A stretch of 64,000 nt of DNA from Pisolithus tinctorius (taxonomy: Eukaryota > Basidiomycota > Agaricomycetes > Boletales > Pisolithaceae): assembly GCA_024663395.1 (NCBI GenBank), contig JANFAH010000004.1, forward strand, positions 124,001 through 188,000. The letters are read 5' to 3'. Of this stretch, positions 12,564-25,744 are shown piece by piece (within the stretch, counting starts at the first letter, position 1; each line of letters starts with the position of its first letter). A model generated the notes under the pieces. That model worked only from the letters and a program-made list of their open reading frames with translations. It ran no database searches and had not been told where the DNA came from. A program made the position numbers and the translations under genes.

Positions 12564-12992
12564 TGCACCTTTATAAACAATGTCAGTATGTAAGTAGTGG
12601 AGTCAGGTTGAACTTCAAGTGGCTCTGACGAAGACGAAAAAAAAACTCGACTTTCATTGTATTGATTTCAATTTACATAATAACCGTGTCGCGACGTGAT
12701 TGGTCACGTGCAAGTGCTTTCACTCTGCAAGCATTCCGGCACTGATCAGTCCACTAGTGTGTTTCGGACTTTCATTTGGTCTGGTTTGAAGTACTCCGGT
12801 GCTTGGTGCGCTGGCGCCATTCAATGGCCGACTTGAATCCGTGAAGCTGGTCGTCGAGCCAACTTTGACAACTGAGAATTTTCCACTCCAGGGGTTTTGT
12901 TTCCGGCTTGTCAGCTGTCTTCCGACCAGCGCTTGTCATGGCCACTTCTCAGCCTTACCACGGGCGCAGTCCCATTGTCCCCCAACCACACG
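12564..12992. promoter_or_regulatory. Divergent promoter region of ATPase and alpha/beta hydrolase
   Basis: This spacer separates start codons that point away from each other. It contains ATTGG (CCAAT on the minus strand) at 12699-12703, immediately followed by the palindromic E-box CACGTG at 12705-12710. A run of A and poly-pyrimidine sequence lies at 12637-12660. A shared bidirectional promoter is inferred from the layout. Confidence 0.4.
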
Positions 12993-13962
12993 ATGCTCCA
13001 ACGGCAATTCGTCGTTAAACCTGATACTCAGTGCCTATGGCATGTGACAGCTACACAGTATTGGCTCCCCGAGTTCAAGACACTGGGATGACGATGAGGC
13101 CCTAACGCTCATCATGCTCCATTCGACCAGCTTTCACAAGGAAACATGGGAGCCAACTATTCAACATATTTTCAAAAGCCTTCTAGTGCCATCAAGTCGT
13201 ACTGAACCCAGGACCGCGAGTAAGCTCACAAAAGTTAAATGTGCATGGGCTATCGAGTGTCCGAACCACGGGCAGTCTGCCGTGCTGAACGACGCTGCGT
13301 TGCGGAATCCCCAATATTTCCGAAAATGTGAGCGTATGGGCTTATGCAAAGTTTTATCGTTTCGTTCTCTTACAAACGATGATTCTACACTGCAGTTGGA
13401 TGCGAAAAGTATGCGGAAGCTGTCCATCGTTTTATGACATTCGGACCTGTTCTTTCTCCGCCTTTTGACTTCAAAGCACAAAGGCTTGTCGGAATCGGAC
13501 ACTCGCTTGGCGGCGTAGCCATGTTCGTTACAAAATATCTTACTCTTACAGCGATTTACCCTGCTGATCCACTTTATAGTGTCATCTTCAGGATTTACAG
13601 CCCAGTTTTCCGTTCTTCTCTGTTATCCTTGTCGAGCCTCTTCTTAGTCCGCAGGGTCTCGAACCATTGCGACCATTACAAATGCGTCTTGTGCAGGGCG
13701 CATACGAACGACGTGATGTGTGGCCCTCACGCGAAGATGCCGTGGAATACCTAGAAGCCAACAAGTATATTGCACTCTGGGATCGTCGCGTTCTGGAGCT
13801 CTACGTGGTGCGTTGCTTACATCTCACAGAGAAAGTGCAATGGTCATTTTCCGCCAGCGTTACGGCTTGAGGAGTCATCCAGGGGCCCAACATGAGGTCG
13901 CACCATACACGGGTGTGTGCCTTGCGTGCTCACGTGAAGAAGAGGTGGTGAGTGAGGTTTAA
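12993..13962 (+). pseudogene. Alpha/beta hydrolase with frame breaks
   Basis: ATG at 12993 opens MLQRQFVVKPDTQCLWHVTA. After TQYWLPEFKTL a single extra base near 13087 is needed to continue into DDDEALTLIMLHSTSFHKET. An intron (about 13328-13395) joins to CEKYAEAVHRFMTFGPVL and then VGIGHSLGGVAM, the nucleophile elbow with Ser in G-H-S-L-G-G. Downstream exons give ILVEPLLSPQGLEPLRPLQM and YERRDVWPSREDAVEYLEAN, then ALWDRRVLELYV. The final exon, expected to carry the catalytic His, is broken; only TGVCLACSREEEV is recognisable. Family members are soluble esterase-like hydrolases. The frame breaks suggest either a decayed gene or residual sequence error. Confidence 0.7.
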
Positions 13963-14457
13963 TACCGGTTGAAGTCAAGTAATGTCCTAGTCACGCAACA
14001 GACGATGTACCGTGATTCCACTGGCTCTAACAGGGGTTTGGAGGTGTTGAATAAAATCTGCAGACACCTCCCTATCAGTGTTATATTTGGTGGCAAAAAC
14101 GACTGGATGTGCGTGCAGGGGCTCTGAATCATGTAAATGTCGCACTCTGTAACACCATGCGATAGGCCGCGCTCAGTACAGGATACGCTTGTGGATCCTA
14201 ATTCTGGAAGGCGTTTTGAAACAGTCCACCGTATCAATGGTGTAGGACACCTGGTCAGTAGTCGCGTGTCCCAGGGTAAAGTCCCGTCTTACAGACTAGA
14301 ACATGCAGGTCCCTCAACATGCCCCAGAGAAGTTAAGTCGGTCTGTAATCGACATCTTAACTCGCCATTCAAGGCATGCAACAAGACTGTGAAAGAACCC
14401 TCGCATATGAGAGCGTTTTGTTCGTATCCGTAGCGCTACACATCCAATCACTAGTGG
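13963..14457. other. Convergent intergenic region
   Basis: This 495-bp spacer lies between the 3' ends of the hydrolase and URB1. I see no coding similarity and no repeat shared with the rest of the window. Confidence 0.3.
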
Positions 14458-17400
14458 TCATGAATGTGCTCGTGTGGCACGAATACTTTCTTTTCTAACC
14501 CATTCCCCAAGCTGGCTACCATCATCTCCTGCAACCCCTCGCCATATCAATAATCTACTTGTTAATATATCCCATTCAGGAACCCTGTGATCCAGAACCA
14601 TGCCTGCACGCCAGAGCGCTTCTACAGCCAACCCCCATGCCCCAAAGGGGTCCGTTACAGTAGGTATAAGATGTAGGCCTTGGGCCCATGAGGTGGGTTG
14701 GCAATTTTTGGCGGCGAGAAAAACGCTGTCTCTGGTTGTATGGGAATGTCGAGTCGGGTTTGAGATTCCACTTTCTTGAGGTAAGTAACAGCGTGCCCCA
14801 ACACCTGCTCGAGGTAGTGCTTCGCTGTTCCTTCCAACAAGCTCAAACGCAAAACGACTGCTGCAATTTGGCTCAGGGTACCGATGTCTCGGTCTGGACA
14901 AATAACGTGGTGAGTTGACCAAATCCTAGCCGAATGATTACACTAACCCCCGGACGTTTGAACGATACAGCTCAGGCTGCGACAGATGATAGCAAACCAT
15001 TCCATACCCATCGCACGCTGCAACTTGGAAATATCTGCGATGACTGCGATATTCTCTAAAATCCTCAGCCAAGCTATCGTTTCTCCATCGTGTCCGTGCA
15101 TAAGCTGTATTTCGATCCATGACAGCAATGCAGACTTGAGTATCAAGAGCCGCACGCTTGAGCATTACATGTAAGATTCGCAAGAACCTAGAATCATCTA
15201 TCGTTAGCTTAGCGAAACCTTGCGGAAGGTGGAAAGCTGTACTTCAAGAATTCCAGCTCGCAGCACCTTGTCCTTTTGATAGCTCTGGAACAAGCTGGCA
15301 AGGAGGTCCCATGTGTGCCGACGCTTTAGAACGCGCCAGTCCTCGGTGCTCGTCATACCATCTGCTAACATCCTGATCATCCACCCTCGCTCCTTTTCCA
15401 GTCATCCGAGTTGCTGTAGAGCATGTTAAACAGCATCGGTACGTCGGTGACATCCAGCTCTGGGCGTTGTAGCAGGAATCGTGCCGTGCGAGGGTATATG
15501 AAGTTGGACGGGTAAAAGATCCCTCGGAGAGCGTGGAGCAATATGAGCGTCGCGTATGTTGGGAGGCGCCTGGGCGTATTGTCCGCAGTGGGGTTCATCA
15601 CGTTCCTGAGGAGCTGGAGTACATAAAGAGCTTGAGACTTCTCTTGCATGCTCGATTTCTACAGGAAATCGACGTGAGGTTTTTGCAATACACAAATGTA
15701 AACGGGTGAACGAGGCTTACCTGGATGCCGTCGGAAACCATGGCTAGCTGGCACGCGGCCGCCTCTCGTATGTTGACATCCTTCGAGACAGGCAGCGTAT
15801 GAGCAAGCTAACTACGTTAGACCGGAAAAGCTTAACCCATGCAAGCGCTGTTGTTGGCGGGGACTCCGAGAACATCTGCGCAGAGATGGCGATGACAAGT
15901 ATTGGGTCATACATGTGCTCGTCGTTCGGATTCTCCTCACTCCCTTCTCGTCATCACCAAACCGCCTCCATCCAGGGAAGAACAAACGTTCGCAGCATCC
16001 TGACAGGATCCAAGTTTTGCACGACCTCCAGAATGTTCGTCGCTGAAGCATCCGGTGATGGTGACCACCTTGAGAACAACGGTGATATCGAGGTACGCTT
16101 TTCCGCCTCAAAGCCTCATAATAGACAACAGCCGTCGGTCTGAAGTAGACATGGTTCCCCCATACACCTGCACGAGTGGTTCTATGTGTGATGGGTGGCA
16201 CGTATTGGCGGGGTGAAGGCGGAATAGTCTATCCAGCAAACGGGTTATCCCGTCTCTTTGTGATGGTGAGCCATCTTTACCCAAAAATTGAAGAAATTCT
16301 CGTGCTGCATGATGTTCTGCAACAGTCTGTTGACAACGACAGGCTGGAACGGGACATCAGCGGCATCACGAAACACATGAGAAAAGCCCACCTTAAGATC
16401 GGTATTCCCCAAAAGTGAAACTGCTAGGTCAAGTGTGGCAGGATCGTAAAGGTGACCTTTGACGATGACACCTAACAATGGTTCAACTAGATGTGATTTA
16501 AGTTTGAGGTTAGTTTTGGAGACATTTGCTGGTGATCATTGTGAATAAACATATCATTGTGTTTCAAGACGAAGGAAGGACGTACCGAGAAGCTCGAGAG
16601 CATTCCGAGAGTAATTATCATGGTCACTGTTGGAGATGTATCGGACAGCCCACTGGAGAACGCGATCCACGAGACTGGCGACTAGGGATTCACAACCAGG
16701 GACCGCCAAAACGCGGCACGATGTACATAGCTTCGAATGAAAAACTTTCCAACGGGAAAACGCGCAACTTTTGCTGCAGCAATGTTGACAAGCGATGCCT
16801 TCGTTGAAATCTTGCTGCAAGGCATAGCATACGCACTGAAGACGTCGTAATCTCCGCTCGCCAGGACCCGGCCATTCAGAAAGGAGTGTTCCAGAAGTCC
16901 GCAGCATATATCATCGTCCAGCTGGATCACCTGGTCCCTGTCAGATTCAGGGCAATCAAGGAACGCAGCAATATTATGGCAAGGTGATCGGCAGAAAGTC
17001 GATCATATTTCTTGCTGTTCAGCCAATGGACGACAACGGCGGAAGAAGACGCTCGTGCATAAGTAGCATGGCGACTATCTGCGCTGTGGAGTCTGACCAA
17101 GTTTCTCTCCCTAGAAACTGCGAAATCAAATCGGATGGAAGAGAGGTTAAGTGATTGTGTCGTGGCAGACGCAACGACGCCAGTCCCTCGAAGCATAGCG
17201 AGGCAGATAGAACACCGTCATGAACAACCGGGAGCTGAGATGCCAAAGTTTTTGCGATCATGCCCTCTAGAAGGAGACTCGGGTAACTGTTTCTGTAGAC
17301 CCAGCAACCGTGCGATTGGAAGTTCCGCGGGACTCTCGTTGTTGGATGATTGTGATTGATTCACCGCACAGAGAAGCTCCTCCAAAAACTCATGAATGAC

Positions 17401-20400
17401 GGTGCCGTGTTCTTGGGAGGATTCGATCAGATCTAATGCAGCATGGAGCTCCGACAGTTCCATGAACCTGATCCATGGTTTAGCCAGCCTCAGCTACGGA
17501 GTGAGCGTAAGCACTTGTCTACCAACAGTATTGCTGTTACACACCTTGTCATGCTGCCCAGACGAAAGCATCTCCTTCACAGATTCGGCCCACTGAGCAG
17601 CTACTGGGGCCAAAGCCTTCTTGTCATCCAAACTGGAGGGGTTGAACGCCACCTGTATGAAATTTGAAGGGCTAGGAAGACATCTCAATATTGATCCAAA
17701 TTCGTTTATGCAAGGTACTGGCACCCACCATCGTGAACTTCTGTGGCAACGTCGACCGAAGACAGAGACCAAGGAAGGCGGATTGCATGGCAACCGTCGC
17801 TTTCAAGTTTAGCACGTCCTGACTTCCAAGGCTGGCTGTCGCTCCGCTAAATAGTTCAAGAAGAAGTAGTAAGATCCCTCGTCAGGCCTGTCCGTCCGAA
17901 CCAACGATACCATGCAATACGAGCTGCGTCGCCCTCTCGACGTCAGAAAGTGTGATTTTCCGTGAGAATAGCGCACGTAGCAGTTTCGTTCGAGACTGTC
18001 TATCCCCGAATTGCACGTCGAACAATGGACGAATAACCAATCAAAGTCAACTTCAACGTGAGCTCTTGCAGCCGAACAGGTGAGTGAGATTCTTGCACCT
18101 ATGGAACATACGACTCACTCCTCTAGGACCTCCAGAATGTTCGACTCCCACAACTGGCCTTCCGAAGGGGATAAAACGTCCACCAGAGCCTTGAGCGTAG
18201 GCTTGTGGAAGCGACAGATGACGAGTGCTAGGCGGGATATGTCCGTGGCGTAGGAGGGACGTCTACCAAGCGAACCCAATCAACCAGTTCATACGCACCG
18301 GTCATTCGAGCGTTTTCATTCCGGCTATCCCCACCAAAAAATGAGCCACCACGCCGGATGCTACGCTGAAAAGGTTGTAACGTACGGACAGGCATTTGTT
18401 CAACGCGGTCAAGGAAGACCTCGATAGCACCGGTATCGCTTTCTCCCTCGCGATAGAGCGGGGCCCCGTCTCTGGGTGCTTGAGACAAGCAATCGCGATG
18501 GATAGCTCACGGCGTATGGCTCCTCTAATACTGGGGTGGTTCTCGAAAAAGTTATCGCTGGCCATATGCGCCTCCAGTTTGTCGATAAGAGTTCGCAGAG
18601 CACGGTACCCAGTTTCTTCTTGTTTGCTTGCGAGCTTAAAGACCAACCGTCTGGCAAAGGTGAAGACTGACAAGGCATCAGATGGTGACATCAACCGCCC
18701 GTTTATCTTCGCCTGGATCTGCTCGAAAACAGTCATCAACAACGGACTGGCAACTGCCTCGACCTGTGCATCCACAGACGCAGCATCTGGGCTAGGGCAT
18801 TGTCCAACTGGAGAAGATCGGCCATCGCTTCCATATAACGGTAGGGCGTCTTTAAACATCGTTGCGTACAATCATCGAGAAAGGTCACGACACTGTCGAC
18901 TTCGTCGGTAAGCGGTGCACCATCTGGCGTCTCAGTGCCCGGTCCTCGACAGACGATACCCGAGGGTAGCGACGCTAACCATAAATCCACTTCAGCGGGA
19001 TCCTCCTGAAAAAGCACGCTCGTAGCAAGGACGTATTGTAGAAGTTCGTGTAGTGTGGTATGCAAAGCACGGACACTGGTAGTAGACAAGGTTCTGAGCA
19101 GGACGTGGAAGTACGTGCGCGAGGATGAAGCTATAGAAACAATCATTATTACCACATACAAGAGAGATGGAGAATACACCAACCGATCTTTCCACTCCAT
19201 GTGAATTGGTCACTTTTGTTTAGCAGACGTAAGACATGCAACTGTTTTACTTTTGTAATGGGGAAAGCGACCGGACCTGGTCTGTAGTGTTGCCCTTCCC
19301 ATCCTCAGGAAGTGGCATCAGTGATCCCTCAGCAAGGGTAAGCACTAACTTGCCGACTTCGAATCTTGCTTCGGCCACGACATCAGGGAGACACTCTTGA
19401 TAAAGCCATAGCAGTCTTTGCGAAATTTCACTCAGCAGAGCATGTTTAGAAGTATTTGGAGCATTCGGCAAGCTTATGTGTTGCTGCGAAAAGGCGACGA
19501 TGACCTGAAATTCAGGTACTCGCCTCCTAGCCTCCTTTTCAACTTCCTTCCGCCGTTGGCTCCACTGACCTCCTTCCTCATCCTCTTCTAGGACAGCAAT
19601 TACTCTTTCGAAGATACGGGCCACCTCTGCCAGCTTTCTCAAGCACTTGGCGAGAGTGAGTGCAGTGCAATGCTGTACAAGGGCAGCTGCCCCAACCTGT
19701 AAACCCTTAGTGAGATGAGCTTTGGTTCCAACTGGCGGCAGTATATTTGCCATTATGGTCGAGAGTGGTGGTGGAATGGGACTGTATTCAGCGGTGCCAG
19801 ATAGAAAAATGAAGAAGTGGGCACCGCTTGAGAAATTACCTGCCCTGAGAAGGAAATATTGCTAATCCACTTGGACGACAGTCTCGGTTCCAAGGTAAGT
19901 GCAGCGGCCGACCAATACCTGTATTACGTCAGTAATGAGTTCAAATCCTCCCGTAAACCACAAACCCTGCGACCAGCTCGGGAGACGCTAAGAATATTTT
20001 CAAAGCAAGCTGCTGTTGTCTGGGGTCTTCGTTGACCTTCAGAGTCGGTAGAAAGTTTGCCAAAATCTTGTTGAACTTTGCTCGAGCCACCCCGTTTGCG
20101 TTCAGTGGTACCTCCCTCATCATCAGGGACACTCTCTTCTGCTTCTCGAGAATACCAGCCACGGTCTTTAAAGCATATTCCCTGGCCAGGTCGAGAGCAG
20201 ATAGCGAGTAAGAAATGGTGAACACGTCAGCGGGGATGTGAATTTCGCCTTCTTTTTCAGGGACAGCGCGATCGTATAATTTAACGAGCTACTTGTCGTT
20301 GATTGCGGTTGATTCGCGGAGAGAAGTCTCAACAACTCACATGAGAGAGGGTAGCTTCGCCGAAGACCCCGATCTTCAGTGTTCGCTTGACTTTCTGGTC

Positions 20401-21392
20401 TGACCAGAGTCCGTCCCAAGATACTTGCAGAACCCTTTGAATGACCAGATAGGGATCTTGATTAAGACCCTTGAAGATACTCAAGAAAAACTCCCGGCTG
20501 CTCCAAAAAGGCGGTTTTGACGAAGAAGGTGAGTCTCTATCCACGAATGAGAGAATAAACAGGATGTAAAGTGTGCGAATATCTTATCCATTGGGAATGT
20601 GAGACACGTTCACGGGCGGATACAAACACATACCTGGTTTGGAAAGGCTGACACTAGCATCAATGCCTTTATTTCTACGCCGCATATGCAGTAATTTTGG
20701 TAGTCTGAAAGCCTGCCAATTAGGTTCGTGTGACAATGCGGAAATGATGAAAGAGACCTTGTTGTCCCAAGGGAAAGCTTCGAAAACAGCCTTCCTCTCG
20801 CGGCCACCGCCAAATGCTGATATTGCATTGAAAAGTTTGAGTGTAGCAAGGATAACGTCGTTGTGTGATCCACCAATGTAAGTGCTCAGCCGCCGGATCC
20901 AGTGTGTCGACAACGACGTCCGGATAAGTGGAAGACCATACGAGTGGTACGGCAAATGAGATGATAGCAGTGTGAGGGTCGAAGACAATATGTGACCAAC
21001 AAGGCTATCGTAGGAAGCTATACAAGAAAAATTGGCACAACGGACCAGAGAGTTTGCAACTACTCGCTCACCTGGCTTGCTCTCTCCCAAGCATTGAATA
21101 AATCACTAGCGCCAGGACTCGTCTAGCCATGATTTCAGCAGCTGGAGACGCTCGTCCTGGGGGGATACGATCTCGTCTGGCCGTTGATACAGCTTCGAGC
21201 GCAAAGTAGGCAACACTGTAATATGATGAAACAAAGTATCTAGAGCTCGTTACGGAGCAAACCTTTATCCAAAGTATCTGGGTTCTGTGTGCGCAGAACT
21301 TGGCCAATATCCTGGATGCTTGCAGTATGTTCACCTGCAGGCTGTTCAACCTTCGCCCGCTTCTTGGGCGGCTCCGTAGTTTTTCTAGGCAT
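14458..21392 (-). CDS. URB1: Nucleolar pre-ribosomal-associated protein URB1/NPA1
   Basis: Start at 21392 gives MPRKTTEPPKKRAKVEQPAG, a basic nuclear-type N terminus. The N-terminal URB1 domain follows in several exons: DLFNAWERASQ near 21100; RRLSTYIGGSHNDVILATLK near 20880; FKGLNQDPYLVIQRVLQVSW near 20460. The middle has FLDDCTQRC and LKTPYRYMEAM near 18880-18830. The C-terminal domain has ILHVMLKRAALDTQVCIAVM near 15180-15115 and DPFGAWGLAVEALWRAGMVL near 14625. It is a large helical-repeat scaffold of early 60S pre-ribosomes in the nucleolus, needed for 25S rRNA maturation. The length, about 7 kb with many introns, suits the family. Single-base frame breaks appear near 21113 and 18800; in an essential gene these suggest sequence error. 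Confidence 0.85.
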
Positions 21393-21830
21393 TACTCCCG
21401 CAGAACTACTGTCAAAATAGGTTCCGCGCACACCCACAAGGCTGAACTCGTTCGACGGTTTCGTGCCTTCACTGAATTACAGATAGGCTGCTAAATTTGT
21501 CTTGATTGGTGGTGAGGAAATTGCAAACCCTAACCTAGTCCGAGACGGACGGTCCGACGGTCAGGGGCTTACGGTCAACTGTCAACAGACGGGGCTCTGC
21601 GTCAGCCAAGATTATCCGTTTTCAGGACTCGTTCCCAGTACATGAAGCTTGGGCCCGTGCTATACATGTCATAGGGCTGCGGGGGCACTGCCGTCTTAAT
21701 CTAGAACGTACGAGTGCTATCGAAAAGTCATCTATCGAGACAGCGTACATTTCCTGATCCCGTCCTCTTACACACTATCCTGCTACCGCTTGTTAGTAAC
21801 TCTCTCGGGCTAGTTATTGCTATCGTATCC
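21393..21830. promoter_or_regulatory. Divergent promoter region of URB1 and small conserved gene
   Basis: The two genes start 438 bp apart on opposite strands. 21541-21600 is rich in short GACGG/GGTC words (ACGGACGGTCCGACGGTC). No TATA box is evident, as expected for a housekeeping promoter. Confidence 0.3.
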
Positions 21831-22396
21831 ATGAACCGTTTCACGCAATTTGACGAAGTGAGCTTTCTCTCACCGACCAACCGCGAAATCGTCTATACGT
21901 CTCTACAGGACTCGTACCGCCTCCCCGAAGGGGTAAGCGCATTGCTTATGACGCTGACTCCCAGCGGTATCTGTTCCGTGATCGTCATGGACAGCTCTAC
22001 CAGAATGAGCCAGGAGATGAATATGGTGTCTTGCAACCGGTCAAATGCCCGATACCGCCTCGTCGCAATGTTACTATCATCGGTGTGTCGCGTACTGCTT
22101 AGATCGTTGGAGTTTGGCCCTAACCGAATTAACTTTCAGAGCACCGTGATCCGTTACTTTGGGAGAAACAGTCCAACGAAGTTCTAAAGACGTTTGACGA
22201 CATTTTACCGTCCAACTATATGATTTCTGCCCCGTCTCTCACCCCAAGTGCAGAGGATGGCTGTCTTCCGGACGACGAGGAATCCCCCACATTTGCAACA
22301 TTTGAGAAAGCGCCACTCGTGTAAGTTACGATCGACGTGAATAGCCCTTCGCGAACGAACCTGTGTACACACTGTAGCTCTGCACCAGTATTTTAA
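21831..22396 (+). CDS. Small conserved fungal protein with aromatic YLFRDRHG motif
   Basis: ATG at 21831 gives MNRFTQFDE, then intron GTGAGC...ACAG (21858-21908), DSYRLPEG, and a second intron (GTAAGC...CCCAG). The third exon reads RYLFRDRHGQLYQNEPGDEY and then GVLQPVKCPIPPRR. After an intron ending at 22138 it continues WEKQSNEVLKTFDDILPSN and ends ATFEKAPLV. Either TAA at 22322 is the stop, or a last intron (22321-22377) adds SAPVF with a stop at 22394-22396. I recall similar short proteins with a Y-F-R-D-R-x-G core in basidiomycetes; the function is unknown. It looks intact. Confidence 0.6.
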
Positions 22397-22888
22397 TTCT
22401 CTTGTTCTTTAAGGTTGGTTCCTTCGGCTGTACACCATTAAACATGGATGTTGGTCGGCTCTTTCATAAGTCATTTTGCCGTACTCTTTTCTTTATGATG
22501 TACGCTCAGGAACCTTGCCAGCTGTGATGTGAGTGGCTAGTCACTGCCACTCGGGACCTCTTAACGTTATGCGAAAGCGAAAGCGAACATTAGACAGAAT
22601 GTGAAACCTCCCCAATTTTGTAGTACATCACAAACAGACCAACCTGCCTACGTACGTGTCCGAGGTATTCTAAGTATTCTATAGGGTACAATTGGCGAGG
22701 TAAGCGGGTGTTTGCTGCAGGTGAATCTGTACTGCGGGACAAACCGCGGCGACAGAGGGTTGAAAACTCGCTGATACGTCGGTTCCCCGACTGTCACACT
22801 AAAATATGTATTACTAGCTCGCTAAAACCGCGACATATAAAATATCGGAGCGTTCCCAACCCCCAGTTCCGTTCCCTTCATACTCGTC
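22397..22888. promoter_or_regulatory. Promoter of the secreted glycosidase-like gene
   Basis: A TATA-like element (CATATAAAATAT) lies at 22834-22845, about 50 bp before the start codon at 22889. A short repeat, GCGAAAGCGAAAGCGAA, lies near 22569. No gene is seen in this spacer. Confidence 0.4.
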
Positions 22889-25000
22889 ATGAAGTACAGT
22901 ACGCACTGCTGGTGCTCGGCGCCAGCATCAGCACTGTCCTCGCCCAGAGCTCAACCTGGTGCGTAATTGGTCTGGTCTGTGTCGACAGTTCACACTGACT
23001 GCGGCTTACTAGGTGCGGGAAGAATTACATGCCAAATCAGACTGTTGTACCTCCTGGGGGTCAATTTGTGCTGCCTCCTAGGAGCGAGGATCCTTTGCTT
23101 GCGTTTAGATGCGCGCCAGCTTTCCGTCCATACCTCGAGGAGGATGCCAAGAATGCAACGTTTGTCGTGGACACTCGGATTGTGTACGACTGGATCAGTG
23201 GAGCGTCTCCAGTTACCTTGCCCGCAGCGCGAACACCCGTCCTCCGACTGCGATGTGGTAACGTGACCGTTGTGATCGAAGTGGGCGGCCTCCGCACTAC
23301 CCACGAAGTGCCCCTGAACGCCACTGGATACGAGGTTCCTTTGGACATCAGTAAGCTGAACGCTCGCAGACCTCTTACAACGTCAGTTGTTCGGCACTAT
23401 ACCTCGCCGGCGTCGAAGCCACAACTACTCCGCTAACACCACGCTACTGTACCTTCCCAACTCGAACAATTCCGTTACGAAGACTGACTGAGGACTGGCT
23501 CGTTATGGGTGCGACCTGTAAACAGTCCGGGAAGTCCATTCCAGCCGTTCGTTCCCCAGGGGTTCTATGTGTCGTTCGACCCATACCTCCTCAAGAACCT
23601 ATCATACATTGACCAACTTAAAGATGATGGGTGAGTTTGTATCTTGGGTAACAAGTATGAGTTCTAACTTGCCTAGTTTCAACACTGTACGGTCGCGGCT
23701 GTTAACATTGCTACCGACTTTCTCATTTTTTTCTCATTCGCAGATTCACCCAGTCCCTCCTTACGATAATGCCACTGTCTTTGAACAAGTTCTCAACAGG
23801 ACTGTTGAACTCGGACTCTACGTCATCTTTGACATGCGTTCGTAAGTTTCCCATTCCATTGCCTAGTATTGAGTCGATGACTAATTTCACTTGCAGCTAT
23901 TACCAGAACCTGACGGCGGTTGCCGAACTGGTAAATACGTACAAGTCTCTACCCAACCTGCTCACTTGGGAAACTGCCCACGAGCCTGATGGCAATTCGG
24001 ATCCTTTGAGTGCCGCAAAGCAAGCGTATGACCTGATTTACCAGTGGATGGCTACCACCCCATCGGCATCGTGTTGAATTGCGAGGTATCTCGGCAGATG
24101 TTCTGGGTTGGAATTGGCTTTCTCACGCTGAGAGTAGGACTACGACTTCACACCTTACGTGGAAGGTGCCGATATTGTACTTGAGGTGGCCATGTTTCTT
24201 ACCTGGGTGATAGTTTGCTCATTCACTGTTCCTCAGGATGCGTACCCAATCGGCATCAATGCAACGTACTCGCTGGTTGGCACACCCCTGTACGCCAGAC
24301 TTCGGTCACTGTGGATGTGACGATTGCAAGGGTGGCTTGATTGATATCAAAGCTCGCATCCAGACCTACAAGGACAGGCTCGATATCCTGGGCTATGACC
24401 GCACAAGACCGTGTGGACGACCCCTCAGGCTGTGGGAATGGAGCGTGAGTGAACCTCCATCTATGTGCCTTTTCCCTCAGTCCCTCCGCACAGTTACTGG
24501 ACCACTATCCCAACTGGTGCACAATGGGCCGCGATTGGGCTCATTTCTTCAACATGGAGCGACAGGTGTGTCCACTTTTTTTTTCCCGCTGATGGATGAA
24601 GAAGGCTGAATGCCTTGCGTTAGGATCCATGTCCTACCAGTATCCCACGACTACCGGCAACTCTACTACGATTGAAGGCACTGCAATGATCCTCACCAAC
24701 ATCATAACAGAATACGTCCAACCCTACCTGGTTCGTCCTCAGGTCGCCTACTCCCTCCATAGTTATGGGAGTGTCGACGCGGGTGTGTGGTACGATGGCA
24801 CCAGCTACCTGCTAATCGCCGCCAACGTGAATGGCACGGAGACTTTCGTGCCCTGGGGTAGCCTTGGATTGGGTAAAGTCACGAATGCGACTGCGCAGGT
24901 TCAGGCACACTACTCAGTCGGGCAGCCATTCAATGATACGGGGCTGACATCCACGCCAACGGGTGTTGGTATTTACTGTAACGTTTTGATATTCAGCTAG
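22889..25000 (+). CDS. Secreted glycoside-hydrolase-like protein
   Basis: ATG at 22889 is followed, one base out of frame, by a clear signal peptide (LLVLGASISTVLAQSSTW). An intron with donor GTGCGT and acceptor ending CTAG joins to CGKNYMPNQTVVPPGGQFVL. Later exons read QGFYVSFDPYLLKNLSYIDQ, VELGLYVIFDMRSYYQNL and LPNLLTWETAHEPDGNSDPL, then EDAYPIGINATYS. A cysteine-rich GCDDCKGGL is followed by VRPQVAYSLHSYGSVDAGVW and a stop at 24998-25000. HEPDG in a TIM-barrel-like context suggests a glycosidase acid/base site. Similar proteins occur in mushrooms, but the substrate is unknown. The single missing base in the signal peptide is either a null mutation or a sequence error. Confidence 0.6.
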
Positions 25001-25744
25001 GCTTGTTGCATAGATACCGATGTCGTCTTGAATTGCTATCTGTTGATTGACATATATCCTTCGTGAGTCGGCTAGAAAAACTCGGACTCGGGGATATATG
25101 TATGTGTATTCCAGGTGTAAGCCGCTGAAAGTTTCCAGTACCACAGAAGACTTGTCCTGAAGGCGTTTACATAATCAACACTGTTTGTTAGTCTCTTTAG
25201 AGCAAGCCTCTTCCTCATTATGGGTCACCGGCAACGCATAATCGTTGACTCGACATTGAGTGAGGTGCAACTACTTGTGCCTGCTACAGCACCGGCAGCT
25301 AGGGCAGTGCTCCAAGGGGAATAGCAATCAGTATGCATTTTGATGCCATCATGATGCGTTGCAATGAAAGTCACAATATATTATCTCAAGTTTACGGATT
25401 AGACGTAGTAGCGCAGTACAATTTCCGCAAGGAACTTGCGGTACCTGTTACAGACGATATGCCGTAGAGTTAGCTAAGACATCAAACAGGGGAATCCGTG
25501 CAGGGGAAAGACCCCATTCAAACACCACACATGGTAGTGATGCGCCTTTGCCCAAAGAGCCTTGCCATGGAGACTCAGCGCTGAGCCTGCTAGAATTACT
25601 TTTCATGGAGCAATCCCTGTCGCTATTCTTGCAAAGACTCAACGGATGATGGCACTCTCTACTTAAAACCCCAAGAATACAACAAATTTTGAACAGAACC
25701 ACGCGCTCGTCCAGGAGCTTATCCAACACAGGCTGACTACTACA
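25001..25744. other. Intergenic region
   Basis: No coding similarity is visible on either strand. The right half adjoins the 3' end of the P450 pseudogene. Confidence 0.3.

Noticed and set aside
19930..19960. GAGTTCAAATCCTC as a tRNA T-loop
   Set aside because: It lies within URB1 coding sequence and no acceptor stem or anticodon arm can be drawn around it.
25448..25729. A 93-residue minus-strand frame after the secreted enzyme
   Set aside because: No family features; it is next to a decayed P450 and probably chance.
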